64,000 nt of DNA from Firmicutes bacterium AF25-13AC. Its GTDB lineage: Bacteria; Bacillota; Clostridia; Lachnospirales; Lachnospiraceae. The stretch lies in contig QUFP01000004.1 in assembly GCA_003478935.1 (NCBI GenBank), forward strand, positions 62,001 through 126,000, given 5' to 3'. Numbering within the stretch: the stretch's first letter is position 1; the number at the start of each line of letters is the position of its first letter. Shown one piece after another: positions 1-7,829 of this stretch. The position numbers and the translations under genes were made by a program. Below the pieces are notes generated by a model, which ran no database searches, had not been told where the DNA came from, and saw only the letters and a list, made by a program, of their open reading frames with translations.

Positions 1-631
1 AACGGCGTTTGCCTTGCTCTAATACAGAGCGACGATTCAGATACAACACAGCAAACAATGCAACTATTGCTATAATTCGAAACAGCGTTTCCTGTGTCCT
101 AGCTGTCTTTGAAAACTGTTTTGCAAAAAATGGACCGATTGTGATAATTGCTGCCACCATACGAACTGACGCCGTCAATAGAATTTCAAGCTGTGTTAGA
201 AAACGCTCAAACACATCCTTCTCGCGCTTTCGGTACTCATCCTGGCGTGCCCGAAGAGTACGCACGCGCTCATCCCCGATCTGCTCATAATCCATCTGCA
301 TTGTTTTTGTCATGATGGGTTCTGTCATTCGATGCTGCATGCCCCACCACATAATATTTTTCTTTTTTGTGACAAGATGACGAAGAATTGCTGTGACAAA
401 ACTCGCGCCTGTTCCTGCAAGAACAAACAGTGCCATTTCCTGCATAGAACGTCCAGAATAGAGTGCATCTAGTAGCATTGATGAGAGAAAAATTGCAATA
501 AACGGGAAAATGCCTTCCAACAAGACACCAATCAAAATGATCTTCCATCCCGGATTGTACTCATTTAGAAGGTGAATCATTTGAATATACGTTGCCGCAT
601 CCTCGCGAAACTGTGACTTTTTCATCTTCAT
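1..631 (-). CDS. ABC transporter, N-terminal membrane half (cut by window edge)
   Basis: An open frame runs from an ATG at 631 off the left edge (about 210 codons). The start MKMKKSQFREDAATY is followed by hydrophobic segments (around 'IILIGVLLEGIFPFIAIFL' and 'MALFVLAGTGASFVTAIL') and a charged cytoplasmic stretch with 'MQHRMTEPIMTKTMQMDYEQ', typical of type I exporter membrane domains. The ATPase domain would lie outside the window. The ATG overlaps the stop of the upstream ABC gene by 4 bases (ATGA), and its AGGAGG lies inside that gene, so the two are probably translationally coupled halves of a heterodimeric exporter. Substrate is unknown; the neighbouring short peptide ORF is one candidate (inference). 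Confidence 0.75.
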   Translation of the reverse strand, partial: MKMKKSQFREDAATYIQMIHLLNEYNPGWKIILIGVLLEGIFPFIAIFLSSMLLDALYSGRSMQEMALFVLAGTGASFVTAILRHLVTKKKNIMWWGMQHRMTEPIMTKTMQMDYEQIGDERVRTLRARQDEYRKREKDVFERFLTQLEILLTASVRMVAAIITIGPFFAKQFSKTARTQETLFRIIAIVALFAVLYLNRRSVLEQGKRR

Positions 632-2538
632 GCGCACACCTCCTCTACACCATCTTTGTTTACCCGATAATATTTTCCCTGTATCTCAAACAACTGCGCA
701 TATCGGCCATTTAAGCAAATCAGCTCATCATGTGTTCCCTGCTCAATGATCGTTCCATTCTCTAACAGCAAAATACGATCACAAAAACGCGTGCTTGCCA
801 GTCGATGTGAAATAAATACTGATGTTCGTCCTTCCACCATCTCCATATATTTCTGATAAATCTGCTGCTCGGCTAATGGGTCTAGTGCTGCTGTCGGCTC
901 ATCTAAAAGAAGCATCGGTGCATTTTTATATAGCGCACGCGCCATCCAAAGTTTCTGGTTTTCTCCTCCGGAAAGTGCGATTCCATCATCAAGAATACTA
1001 GCACCAAGCGGTGTATCTTCTTTTTTAGGCAAGCTGCTAACTTTTTGCCATAGTCCGGAAAGCGTTAAACATTCACGCACCCGCTCACGGTCAATGTGTG
1101 TTCCAACATCGGATGCCACATTCTGTGCAATAGTCATAGGTAGAAGCTTTACATCCTGAAAAACAACTGCAAGCAATGAAAAATATTCCTCTTTACTATA
1201 TTCTTCCTGTGGTCTTCCATTGATAAAAATCGTACCCTGCGTTGGACGATACAGTCCACAAAGAAGTTTTACAAGCGTTGATTTACCAGCACCATTCAGA
1301 CCGACAAGTGCGATTCGTTCACCTTGGCGCAGCGTGACATTGATATCCTTTATGGTAGGTTTTGTGCTGCCCGGATAGGTAAAGCCTACATGCTCCAGAC
1401 GAATTTCAACTGCATCGCCTGCTAATTTATGCGCTGCCTTGTCTTTTGTTTCTGATTTTTCATTGATACTGTTGTCTTTTTTAGAAATAGTTCCACGAAA
1501 AGATGATTTTTCCCATGAGCACAGAAACTGGCGAAGACGTGAATAGTCAAAGCTTAGCCGTCCCAGTTTTTCTCTGCTGTCAAGAAGTGCGCTGCATGCC
1601 TCTTGACAGCTTGCCGCAATCGCTGTATACCAGACAAAATCTGAAACTGCCATATTGCCATTTATGATTTTCCAAATAAAATAAAGGTAGATTCCAAAAT
1701 CACGTATAAAGCAAAAAGCTGCATCGCAAATATTAACTGCAAAATAGCCGTTCTCCCAATGCTTCACGTAGCCGTCAGCTGTTGCCTGTTCTCTATGGAA
1801 AATGGCAGTCAGCCACCCAGTCAGATCATACATGCGAATGTCCTTGCCTCCGGCTAAATCACAGGCGCACTCCTCCACATATTTCATCTTTCGGCTTGCC
1901 TTATCTGCTTTGGGGCGAAGTTGTCTGTCAAACGCTGCCGCACGCTCCTTTAAACCTAAAATCAATAGTGCAGGTACCCATACAAGAAGTACAGCTACAA
2001 TGCTTTGTCTTATTAAAATCGCACTGTATAAAACAAGTCCTGCTGTAGCAGTCAAAAAACGCTTCCAGATCATGGAGCCATCACGCAGGACGGAATTATT
2101 TCGATACAGCGAGTCAAATACTGCATGTGCATCATCATTAAATTTTTTGCTTTCTAACACATCATAATCTACGTACAGTCTTTTCTTTAGCATACGCAGA
2201 TTAAAATCATCCTCAAATGGTCCCTGCATACGTTTTATGTAGGCATCAAGTGCGCTTTTTATCATGTTTCCCGCTGCCAAAATAAGAATCAATGTACCTA
2301 CCTGCAGCACAAGCTGCTTTAATTCAATATGCTCCTCCAACCCACAAAGCACCTGCTTGGGAAGTCTCGCATTTAAAAGTGGAAGCCCCACGGCAATTAT
2401 AGAGAGGGCAATCACCGCTGCCGCCATGCGCGGCTCACGCCTAAACTGCTCCTTCCAGTGCCATGCAGCATTAGAAGTGAATGTGTATGCGCCATTCGTT
2501 TTCATTTCAATTTTCTCTTTACTCATGTAACTCACCAT
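628..2538 (-). CDS. ABC exporter with fused permease and ATPase domains
   Basis: This 636-residue protein has an N-terminal membrane domain (first segment near residues 38-58, further ones near 75-95, 165-200 and 265-300) and a C-terminal nucleotide-binding domain. Walker A 'GLNGAGKST' lies near residue 415, the signature 'LSGGENQKLWMARAL' near 523 and Walker B 'MLLLDEPTAALD' near 541, followed by the switch His in 'FISHRLAS'. It is probably a half-transporter that pairs with the next gene downstream. Starts at Met1 (2538) and Met5 (2526) are both possible; an AAGGAAG stretch supports Met1. It overlaps the end of the GT2 gene upstream by about 20 bases, so GT2 and both ABC genes probably form one operon. 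Confidence 0.88.
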   Translation of the reverse strand: MVSYMSKEKIEMKTNGAYTFTSNAAWHWKEQFRREPRMAAAVIALSIIAVGLPLLNARLPKQVLCGLEEHIELKQLVLQVGTLILILAAGNMIKSALDAYIKRMQGPFEDDFNLRMLKKRLYVDYDVLESKKFNDDAHAVFDSLYRNNSVLRDGSMIWKRFLTATAGLVLYSAILIRQSIVAVLLVWVPALLILGLKERAAAFDRQLRPKADKASRKMKYVEECACDLAGGKDIRMYDLTGWLTAIFHREQATADGYVKHWENGYFAVNICDAAFCFIRDFGIYLYFIWKIINGNMAVSDFVWYTAIAASCQEACSALLDSREKLGRLSFDYSRLRQFLCSWEKSSFRGTISKKDNSINEKSETKDKAAHKLAGDAVEIRLEHVGFTYPGSTKPTIKDINVTLRQGERIALVGLNGAGKSTLVKLLCGLYRPTQGTIFINGRPQEEYSKEEYFSLLAVVFQDVKLLPMTIAQNVASDVGTHIDRERVRECLTLSGLWQKVSSLPKKEDTPLGASILDDGIALSGGENQKLWMARALYKNAPMLLLDEPTAALDPLAEQQIYQKYMEMVEGRTSVFISHRLASTRFCDRILLLENGTIIEQGTHDELICLNGRYAQLFEIQGKYYRVNKDGVEEVCA

Positions 2539-3514
2539 CCATCCTTACGACTTCCTTTCCCTTTTCTAAGTCCCACAGCATTGCAAGTAAAATCATGCGC
2601 TTGAATGGTTTTAAATTCGTGAGGATATAGCAAAGATACTTCTGCGACTCTGACTGAAAAAGTTCATACTGCTCTTTTATAAATGTATCATTCGGATCAT
2701 TTTCCTTCACTGTGTAAGTATATACACGTATCATCCACATCACCAGTGCATACGCATTTTCCTGTTCTAGCTCTGGAAAATCGCGTTTCGCATCTTTATA
2801 TCGCTTGATTACTGAATCCAGCTCATCTACTCTTTTTTGATGAGAATTTGTATTAACAATACTATCTTTACGAATATAATAATTATATTTACTTTCAGGC
2901 AAGTACACTAATTTTTCTGTTTTTCTAATCAAATCATACATTACACTAATATCCTCGTATATTACTCCAATTGGAAAATATACACCCTGAAATAATTTTC
3001 TTTTATATAATTTATTCCACACATAGTTTTGAATTTTCCTATCAAACAGTAATTCTTTAACTGCTTGCTTCTGATTCATTACAATTAAGGATTTATCTTT
3101 TGGTTTGGCAATTTTTTCACCCATTTCTATTTCGCTATATGCTACCATGGATATATCAGCATCATATTGACATATCAAATCATATAATAACTCAAAAAAA
3201 TCCTTTTCTACTGTATCATCACTATCTACAAATCCAATATATTGCCCTGTCACCATATTTAAAGCAAAATTTCTTGCTGCAGCAGCTCCACCATTTTTTT
3301 TATGTACCACCTTTACTCTATTGTCTTTTCGAGCGTAAAAATCACAAATATCGCCAGATTTATCAGTTGATCCATCATCCACAAGAATGATCTCCAAATT
3401 GGTATAGGTCTGACATAAAATACTTTCAATACATCTTGCAAGATACTTCTCAGTATTATATATCGGAACGATTACGCTAATTCGTTCACATATTATCTCA
3501 TTTTTACCTTCCAT
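2519..3514 (-). CDS. GT2 family glycosyltransferase (GT-A fold)
   Basis: The 331-residue protein starts with the GT-A nucleotide-binding pattern 'ISVIVPIYNTEKYL', followed by 'ILVDDGSTDKSGDICD' and the metal-binding 'GFVDSDDTVEKDFF' near residue 97. This is the WcaA/EpsH-like group that usually adds sugars to surface glycans. Here it is first in an operon with two ABC exporter genes and faces a tiny peptide ORF across a shared intergenic element. It could therefore glycosylate an exported peptide or make a small exported glycoconjugate; both are inference. RBS AAAGGAG lies 8-9 bases before the ATG. The coding sequence is more AT-rich than the ABC genes, which hints at separate origin. Confidence 0.85.
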   Translation of the reverse strand: MEGKNEIICERISVIVPIYNTEKYLARCIESILCQTYTNLEIILVDDGSTDKSGDICDFYARKDNRVKVVHKKNGGAAAARNFALNMVTGQYIGFVDSDDTVEKDFFELLYDLICQYDADISMVAYSEIEMGEKIAKPKDKSLIVMNQKQAVKELLFDRKIQNYVWNKLYKRKLFQGVYFPIGVIYEDISVMYDLIRKTEKLVYLPESKYNYYIRKDSIVNTNSHQKRVDELDSVIKRYKDAKRDFPELEQENAYALVMWMIRVYTYTVKENDPNDTFIKEQYELFQSESQKYLCYILTNLKPFKRMILLAMLWDLEKGKEVVRMDGELHE

Positions 3515-3562
3515 AGCTTTATCTCCTTTTTTCTGTTTTTATATCATAAAAAAGTCCTTTTC

Positions 3563-3613
3563 GTAAACAGACAAATCACTTCCCAAAAAAATGGAAGTGA
3601 TTTGTCTGTTTAC
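3563..3613. promoter_or_regulatory. Perfect 21-bp inverted repeat in a divergent promoter region
   Basis: Arms 3563-3583 (begins GTAAACAGACAAATC) and 3593-3613 (ends GATTTGTCTGTTTAC) are perfectly complementary around a 9-base A-rich loop. The repeat sits between the GT2 start (minus strand) and the short peptide ORF (plus strand), with AT-rich candidate -10 regions on both outer sides. The symmetry suggests an operator that serves both directions, although a strong RNA hairpin is also possible. A clearly related but diverged element is at 16909-16965. The nearby double-XRE regulator is the obvious candidate binder (inference). Confidence 0.6.
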
Positions 3614-3678
3614 TTTTTTGTTTTATATTATAAAATCACTTTCATCACAAACAATTTAACTTCAGGAGGTACTTAACC

Positions 3679-3800
3679 ATGAAAAAAGCTACACCATCGA
3701 AGAAACAAGCACTGAGTCCGAAACTGAGATTGAGTCAGGTTCCGATGAAAATTTACCATTGAAGCCATTATCTGATCGAGATACAACTATAGTCCATTAA
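3679..3800 (+). CDS. Candidate short secreted or modified peptide, frame broken in a poly-A tract
   Basis: A strong AGGAGG (3664-3669) lies 9 bases before ATG 3679. Read literally, the ORF gives 27 residues ending at 3762. A one-base shift inside the six-A tract (3682-3687) gives instead a 40-residue peptide ending at 3800: MKK, then SYTIEETSTESETEIESG, then SDENLPLKPLSDRDTTIVH. The shifted frame is acidic and Ser/Thr-rich, with a distinct C-terminal segment, and has no cysteine. A missing A in the assembly, a slipped transcript or ribosome, or a real mutation would all fit. Other sequence errors in this window favour the first. I do not recognise the family; precursor or signal peptide is an inference from its neighbours (GT2, ABC exporters, TPR regulator). 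Confidence 0.45.
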
Positions 3801-3808
3801 AACATTTA

Positions 3809-5698
3809 TTATTTTAAATATTTTTCTTCCCGTACTTTAAGAAAGTGTATGCAATCTTGATCTTGATTAAAGTATGCAAACTGTTGTGCGCACAAAAATT
3901 TTTTTTGATATTGTTTTTTATTTTTAATATGATCCGATTCATAGATATCCCAAGCCTGATTATAAAGTAATTCTCCAACAGACATTAGATAAAAATCATT
4001 CAATTCGCAGAAAAGATTTATTGTATCAATTTCAAGTGCATACGCATATTCTTTACGATCTCCAAGTAGGCCAGAATATTGTCCCAACGCAACCACACAT
4101 GCAGGAAAATTTATTTTCAAAAATCTCTGTTGCTGTTCGTATACTTCATACAATCTTTTAAAAATCCCTTGGGCTTCTTCTTGTTTCCCTATTTTTCTAT
4201 ACAAATTTGCAATATTGCTAATAATTATTCCTTCCTCTCTTTTTATAAAAGGAAGTTCTTTTTGCGAAAGCCATTCCAAAGAAAATGTACAAGATAATGC
4301 CTGAAAATATCGATCTTGTGCTTCCTCAATACTAATTTCTTGTGCTTCTAACAAACTTGCAGCCTCTATAAACTGAATCTCCTGCTGTATTTGTGGTTCT
4401 TTATAATCTTCTGCCCTTATTTTAGTCTTTAATTGTTCCAATATATTTTTAGCTTTTTTCCATTGACGCATACCAATAGCGTAAATAATATCTTGTCTCA
4501 TCGATAAAACTTCTATCGAATCCGTTTCAAGCATCGGCATAATCCAATCAAGTTCTCGTCCCATCTTACGGGTCAGGAATTGAAAATTCTCTGTAGATGG
4601 TCGATTTTCCCCTTTTTCTATACGAGATAGCTGACGTACATTTAAAAACGAAAAACCTTTTTCATCTATGCATACTTCTTCCTGTGTCTTTTCCTGTGCC
4701 ATCCGCATTCTTTTTAATACCATTCCAACATCGTAGCTATTTTCTATACTTCCACACTGCCATACTCGCATATACGGAATTTTATTTTCTTCATACAATA
4801 TCGCAAATGCTTTTTGAAATTTCAGAAACTGCTGCAATTCCTCAGATTTCTCTTTTTCTAACATTATTCCAATACGCACTAACTCTACCAGTAACGGATA
4901 TGCGTACCGCTGACTGCTCTGCTGACGCAATAATTCCAAAGATTCTGTTCCAATCTTATATGCAATATCAATTTTCTGCATTCTTTCATACAGCTTTATT
5001 CCTATTAAAGCGATCTGCGCACAGATCATTTCTCTCATGCGAGGTTCCCAATTGTGTATCTTAGGATATCTTTGTATTTGATCAAATAATCTAAATGCAT
5101 CCATCAGTTCATTTTTCTTTAAAAGGGACCAAACAACTAACAACATGGCTTCTAATTCCTCTGGTCCCACATAAAGTGCGGACAAATTTTCTTTCCAATC
5201 TTCTTGTACTGTGCAGCAAACAGCATCCTTGCTTAACTTATAAAGTTCCTCTCCACTTTTTTCATTTCGTGAAAGCAGCCATTCAATCTTTAAGCAAAAC
5301 TGTCTCTCTATGTTAGACATCTTTATATGCGAATTTCTGTATTCTTCTAATAGCTTTTTTGCCTTTTCACAATCTTCACACACAGAAAGACAAATATCTT
5401 CTCTGCATCTCCAGTCTTTAAGCTCTTTCCTTGATACAACTGTTTCAAAATAATCTGTAACAATTCCTATACGATGCATCAAAAATTTCCAGTTTTCTCT
5501 TGAAAGCACACTTTTTCCTTTTTCAATATCCAAAAATGCCCGTCGGCTTATTACTCCCGATACGATTTTTTCCGTGCGAATCTTTTTTTCTTTTCTGTAT
5601 GCTGTAAATATGCGAAAAAAACTAACACCAGACTGATGCAAAATTGCATTTTCAGATAACGGTATTTTTGTCAGATTCCCTTGTATGTCCATACTCAT
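3809..5698 (-). CDS. Transcriptional regulator with two XRE-type HTH domains and TPR-like helices
   Basis: This 629-residue protein has two HTH-like units: residues about 24-80 ('AYRKEKKIRTEKIVSGVIS' then 'FLDIEKGKSVLSRENW') and about 322-385 ('VLKRMRMAQEKTQEEVC' then 'LSRIEKGENRPSTENFQF'). Each is followed by helical repeats that resemble TPRs, e.g. 'IANLYRKIGKQEEAQGIFKRLYE'. Single HTH plus TPR is the plan of RRNPP-type peptide-sensing regulators (Rgg, PlcR, PrgX); the doubled plan is unusual and suggests internal duplication. The gene converges on the short peptide ORF, ending 8 bases beyond it. RBS GAAAGG lies 6 bases before the ATG. Peptide sensing is inference. Confidence 0.8.
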   Translation of the reverse strand: MSMDIQGNLTKIPLSENAILHQSGVSFFRIFTAYRKEKKIRTEKIVSGVISRRAFLDIEKGKSVLSRENWKFLMHRIGIVTDYFETVVSRKELKDWRCREDICLSVCEDCEKAKKLLEEYRNSHIKMSNIERQFCLKIEWLLSRNEKSGEELYKLSKDAVCCTVQEDWKENLSALYVGPEELEAMLLVVWSLLKKNELMDAFRLFDQIQRYPKIHNWEPRMREMICAQIALIGIKLYERMQKIDIAYKIGTESLELLRQQSSQRYAYPLLVELVRIGIMLEKEKSEELQQFLKFQKAFAILYEENKIPYMRVWQCGSIENSYDVGMVLKRMRMAQEKTQEEVCIDEKGFSFLNVRQLSRIEKGENRPSTENFQFLTRKMGRELDWIMPMLETDSIEVLSMRQDIIYAIGMRQWKKAKNILEQLKTKIRAEDYKEPQIQQEIQFIEAASLLEAQEISIEEAQDRYFQALSCTFSLEWLSQKELPFIKREEGIIISNIANLYRKIGKQEEAQGIFKRLYEVYEQQQRFLKINFPACVVALGQYSGLLGDRKEYAYALEIDTINLFCELNDFYLMSVGELLYNQAWDIYESDHIKNKKQYQKKFLCAQQFAYFNQDQDCIHFLKVREEKYLK

Positions 5699-5727
5699 TC
5701 AAAACCTTTCTTTTTTTGTAAGCTATA

Positions 5728-5765
5728 CTGACTTACCCCAGTGGCAAGCCACTAGGGTAAGTCAG
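5728..5765. repeat. 18-bp near-perfect inverted repeat between hicB and the XRE regulator
   Basis: Arms CTGACTTACCCCAGTGGC (5728-5745) and its near-perfect complement (5748-5765) are separated by only two bases. It overlaps the hicB stop codon and lies just upstream of the regulator gene on the same strand. No T-run follows on the minus strand, so it is a weak candidate for an intrinsic terminator. It may be an mRNA stabiliser, attenuator or operator. Confidence 0.5.
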
Positions 5766-6127
5766 TTCGAGTACATCGCATCATTTTTAGAAAGAAGATA
5801 TACACAATACTGGTTCATGCTGATTCCCTCTCTCTGAGAATGTTCTGCCAGTGATCGGTGCAGACTTCGTGGAATCCTCAATTTGAACTGCCCGGAATAA
5901 TCTTCCAGACTGTCCGGCTCATGAATCTGTACACCTTCTTCCAATGCTGCTTCTAACCACGCTTTTTTTGCATCCAGTGCGTTTGTCACCGCACTTTCCA
6001 CAGTCTCTCCACAGGTAATACAGCCAGGCAAATCTGGATAAGAAACCACAAATCCGCCTTCATCTTTGTCTTCTACAATTTCCATGCGATAGGACATTGC
6101 CATGTAATCATTCAGCGTTTTCATCAT
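5762..6127 (-). CDS. hicB: HicB-family antitoxin
   Basis: The 121-residue protein has the HicB fold signature 'YRMEIVEDKDEGGFVVSYPDLPGC' (first half near residues 13-30) with the partly degenerate RNase H-like core, followed by 'TVESAVTNALDAKKAWLEA'. The C-terminal part 'FKLRIPRSLHRSLAEHSQ' then 'GISMNQYCVYLLS' is a ribbon-helix-helix DNA-binding domain. It neutralises HicA and represses the operon in known systems. It overlaps hicA by 20 bases. Confidence 0.92.
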   Translation of the reverse strand: MMKTLNDYMAMSYRMEIVEDKDEGGFVVSYPDLPGCITCGETVESAVTNALDAKKAWLEAALEEGVQIHEPDSLEDYSGQFKLRIPRSLHRSLAEHSQREGISMNQYCVYLLSKNDAMYSN

Positions 6128-6365
6128 TCTTCGCCTCGCTTTCTACAATCTGCCTTACCATTTCCACATATACTTTCTTAATCGGTTCGTGCTTCGGTAT
6201 AGTAATCGGCATACAGCCCTGCTTTCTGAATGTATAATGACTACTTCCGCTTCTCGGAGCATTCATTTCATACCCACAGCTTTCCAATACTTTCCGCAGT
6301 TCATCAAACCGGAGGTCTTTCGATAAATTGCATATACGTGTTATCAGTTTATCCCATTTTGACAT
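6108..6365 (-). CDS. hicA: HicA-family mRNA interferase toxin
   Basis: The 85-residue protein has the dsRNA-binding-like HicA fold: 'FDELRKVLESCGYEMNAPRSG' region, then the conserved 'GSSHYTFRK' with the catalytic-position His, then 'ITIPKHEPIKKVYVEMVRQI'. HicA cleaves mRNA independent of the ribosome in studied members. It is slightly longer at the N terminus than minimal HicA proteins. RBS AGGAGG lies 8 bases before the ATG, and a good promoter is directly upstream. It comes first in the operon, the common hicA-hicB order. Confidence 0.92.
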   Translation of the reverse strand: MSKWDKLITRICNLSKDLRFDELRKVLESCGYEMNAPRSGSSHYTFRKQGCMPITIPKHEPIKKVYVEMVRQIVESEAKNDENAE

Positions 6366-6385
6366 CTGTTATACCTCCTACTTAT

Positions 6386-6414
6386 AGTATATGTGGTGTC
6401 GTATATGGTGTCAA
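6386..6414 (-). promoter_or_regulatory. hicAB promoter with tandem operator-like repeats
   Basis: TTGACA (6409-6414, read on the minus strand), a 17-base spacer and TATACT (6386-6391) match the sigma-A consensus. The spacer and -35 contain two near-identical direct repeats, GACACCATATAC and GACACCACATAT, a plausible HicB autoregulatory site. Confidence 0.7.
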
Positions 6415-6589
6415 TCATTTTCTTTAACAATTGATAGTTTATTTTTAAAGGCCGTCGTTCCTGTCCCGGTGGTTTTTAAGAAATAACTGCTTCAAGTGTC
6501 CGTCTCGTGAAATCCATTCACCTTCGGGCTTGACCGCAATATTGACTTATCATGAACTGTAACATATTTACATCAGAGCCCTTCTCCCC

Positions 6590-6618
6590 TTGACCACACG
6601 TGCAAAACAGAGTATAGT
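6590..6618 (+). promoter_or_regulatory. Sigma-A-like promoter before the tdk remnant and AraC gene
   Basis: TTGACC, a 17-base spacer and TATAGT are followed by AGGAG (6621-6625) and an ATG at 6634 that opens only a 26-codon frame. The promoter could drive the downstream AraC-type gene. The rest of 6415-6590 shows no gene I can support. Confidence 0.5.
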
Positions 6619-6649
6619 TAGGAGCAGCATATTATGAAGGGAATTAAAG

Positions 6650-6820
6650 ACATGGCTAAAAATCAAAACGATATGCTGGTGCGGCAAAAAGGCAACCTGC
6701 AATGCCCGCTATGACGACCACGGTATCATTAAAGAAGGCGCCCAGGTGGTACTAGGCGCCAATGATAAATATATTGCTCTATGCAGAAATCACTTCAAGG
6801 AGGGAAATTTAGGAAAATGA
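6650..6820 (+). pseudogene. tdk: Thymidine kinase C-terminal remnant
   Basis: In the frame ending at TGA 6818-6820 the translation reads IKTICWCGKKATCNARY, then 'EGAQVVLGANDKYIALCR' and 'NHFKEG'. This is the zinc-binding tail of class II thymidine kinase, with cysteine pairs and the 'G.NDKY.ALCR.H' pattern that I recognise from Firmicute Tdk. About 50 residues remain; the P-loop part is absent upstream, where the frame closes at 6635. The remnant's stop overlaps the start of the AraC gene. It looks like a leftover from a deletion rather than a sequencing error. Confidence 0.75.
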
Positions 6821-7829
6821 TCTACCATCAGGCAAAGGATCCAGATTCGTATCAAACCATTTTCTACAAACAGATTGGTCTAAAGCGCCGGTCTGCTTCT
6901 TTGCCTGAAAATGATTGGGCAAACGATCAGATTGGCTCTATCTATACCTATGGTCGCATGGATTCCATTCAGTTTGGAATCGGTGATTACACAATCCCAG
7001 AGGATTTTTTTGTTGAATTCCAATATGATACTGAATATCTTCATGCCGGTATCATCTACGAGGGCATCACCTACTCTCTCGTTGAAAATCGTATGGAAAA
7101 ATCCGCGATACCATCGCCGTTTCTCGCGATTGAGCAGGCGAGCGGCGGTATCAACTGTTGGAAGCATGGTCAACATTTTAAAGGAGTCGAAATTTCGATT
7201 GAGATGAACTATTTAAAAAAGAAGATTCTTCCATATTTAGGAGCATCTGACGATTCGCTCGATTTTCTAGTTAAAAATGTCCGCCACATCCATCTTCCAA
7301 AGGAACTAATTGATCTGATTGTACAGGTTCAAGGCTTACTAGAATCACGTTCTATGACACCAGAGCTGTTGCTCGCCCTTGGCACTGCCTTTACTGCCCT
7401 TTTGATTCGTCAAGCTAATCGTCAATTTTTCTTTTCAGGTGCCGATTTGATGTCAGAACGCATTTTTGTCGGAAACAGACCCATTCGAATCCGCCCTGAT
7501 GAGTATAAAAAAATCATTGCTGCCCACGATCTGCTTCGTGATCAAGCCGATTCCTTTGTCACAATCTATGCACTCAGCCAGACACTTGGCATTGGTGAGC
7601 AAAAGCTAAAGGCTGGCTTTCAGGAGCTTTATCAGCAAACCATCTGGACTATGCCAATCAGGTTCGCATGACAAAGGCTGCCGCTTTATTAAAGAACACC
7701 GATAAGACAGTTGACGAGATTGCTAGACTAACCGGCTATCAGAGTCCTGCCGCCTTTCGCACAATGTTCAAAAAATGGAGCCAAACCACCCCTCGGAAGT
7801 TTCGCTCCTATTTTTCAGGCACAGATTGA
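6817..7829 (+). CDS. AraC-family regulator, frameshifted before the HTH
   Basis: The first frame (6817-7671) gives an N-terminal sensory region and the first helix-turn-helix ('TIYALSQTLGIGEQKLKAGFQ'). It then ends abruptly at 'QQTIWTMPIRFA'. A shift by one base near 7646-7648 restores 'DYANQVRMTKAAALLKN' and the second HTH 'TVDEIARLTGYQSPAAF', ending at 7829. One G seems missing in TGGACT. The intact protein would be about 337 residues. Start 6817 is chosen because GGAGGG precedes it; a longer start at 6781 lies in the tdk remnant. Its 3' end overlaps the siderophore ATPase gene, which it converges on, so a role in iron-siderophore control is plausible. Confidence 0.75.

Noticed and set aside
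285..548. Open frame of 87 codons on the minus strand
   Set aside because: It is out of frame with the ABC membrane domain, which reads cleanly from 631 to the edge and explains this stretch.
3679..3800. Lasso peptide, lanthipeptide or sactipeptide precursor
   Set aside because: The corrected peptide has no cysteine and no lasso, lanthionine or radical SAM maturation genes are next to it. I leave the class open.
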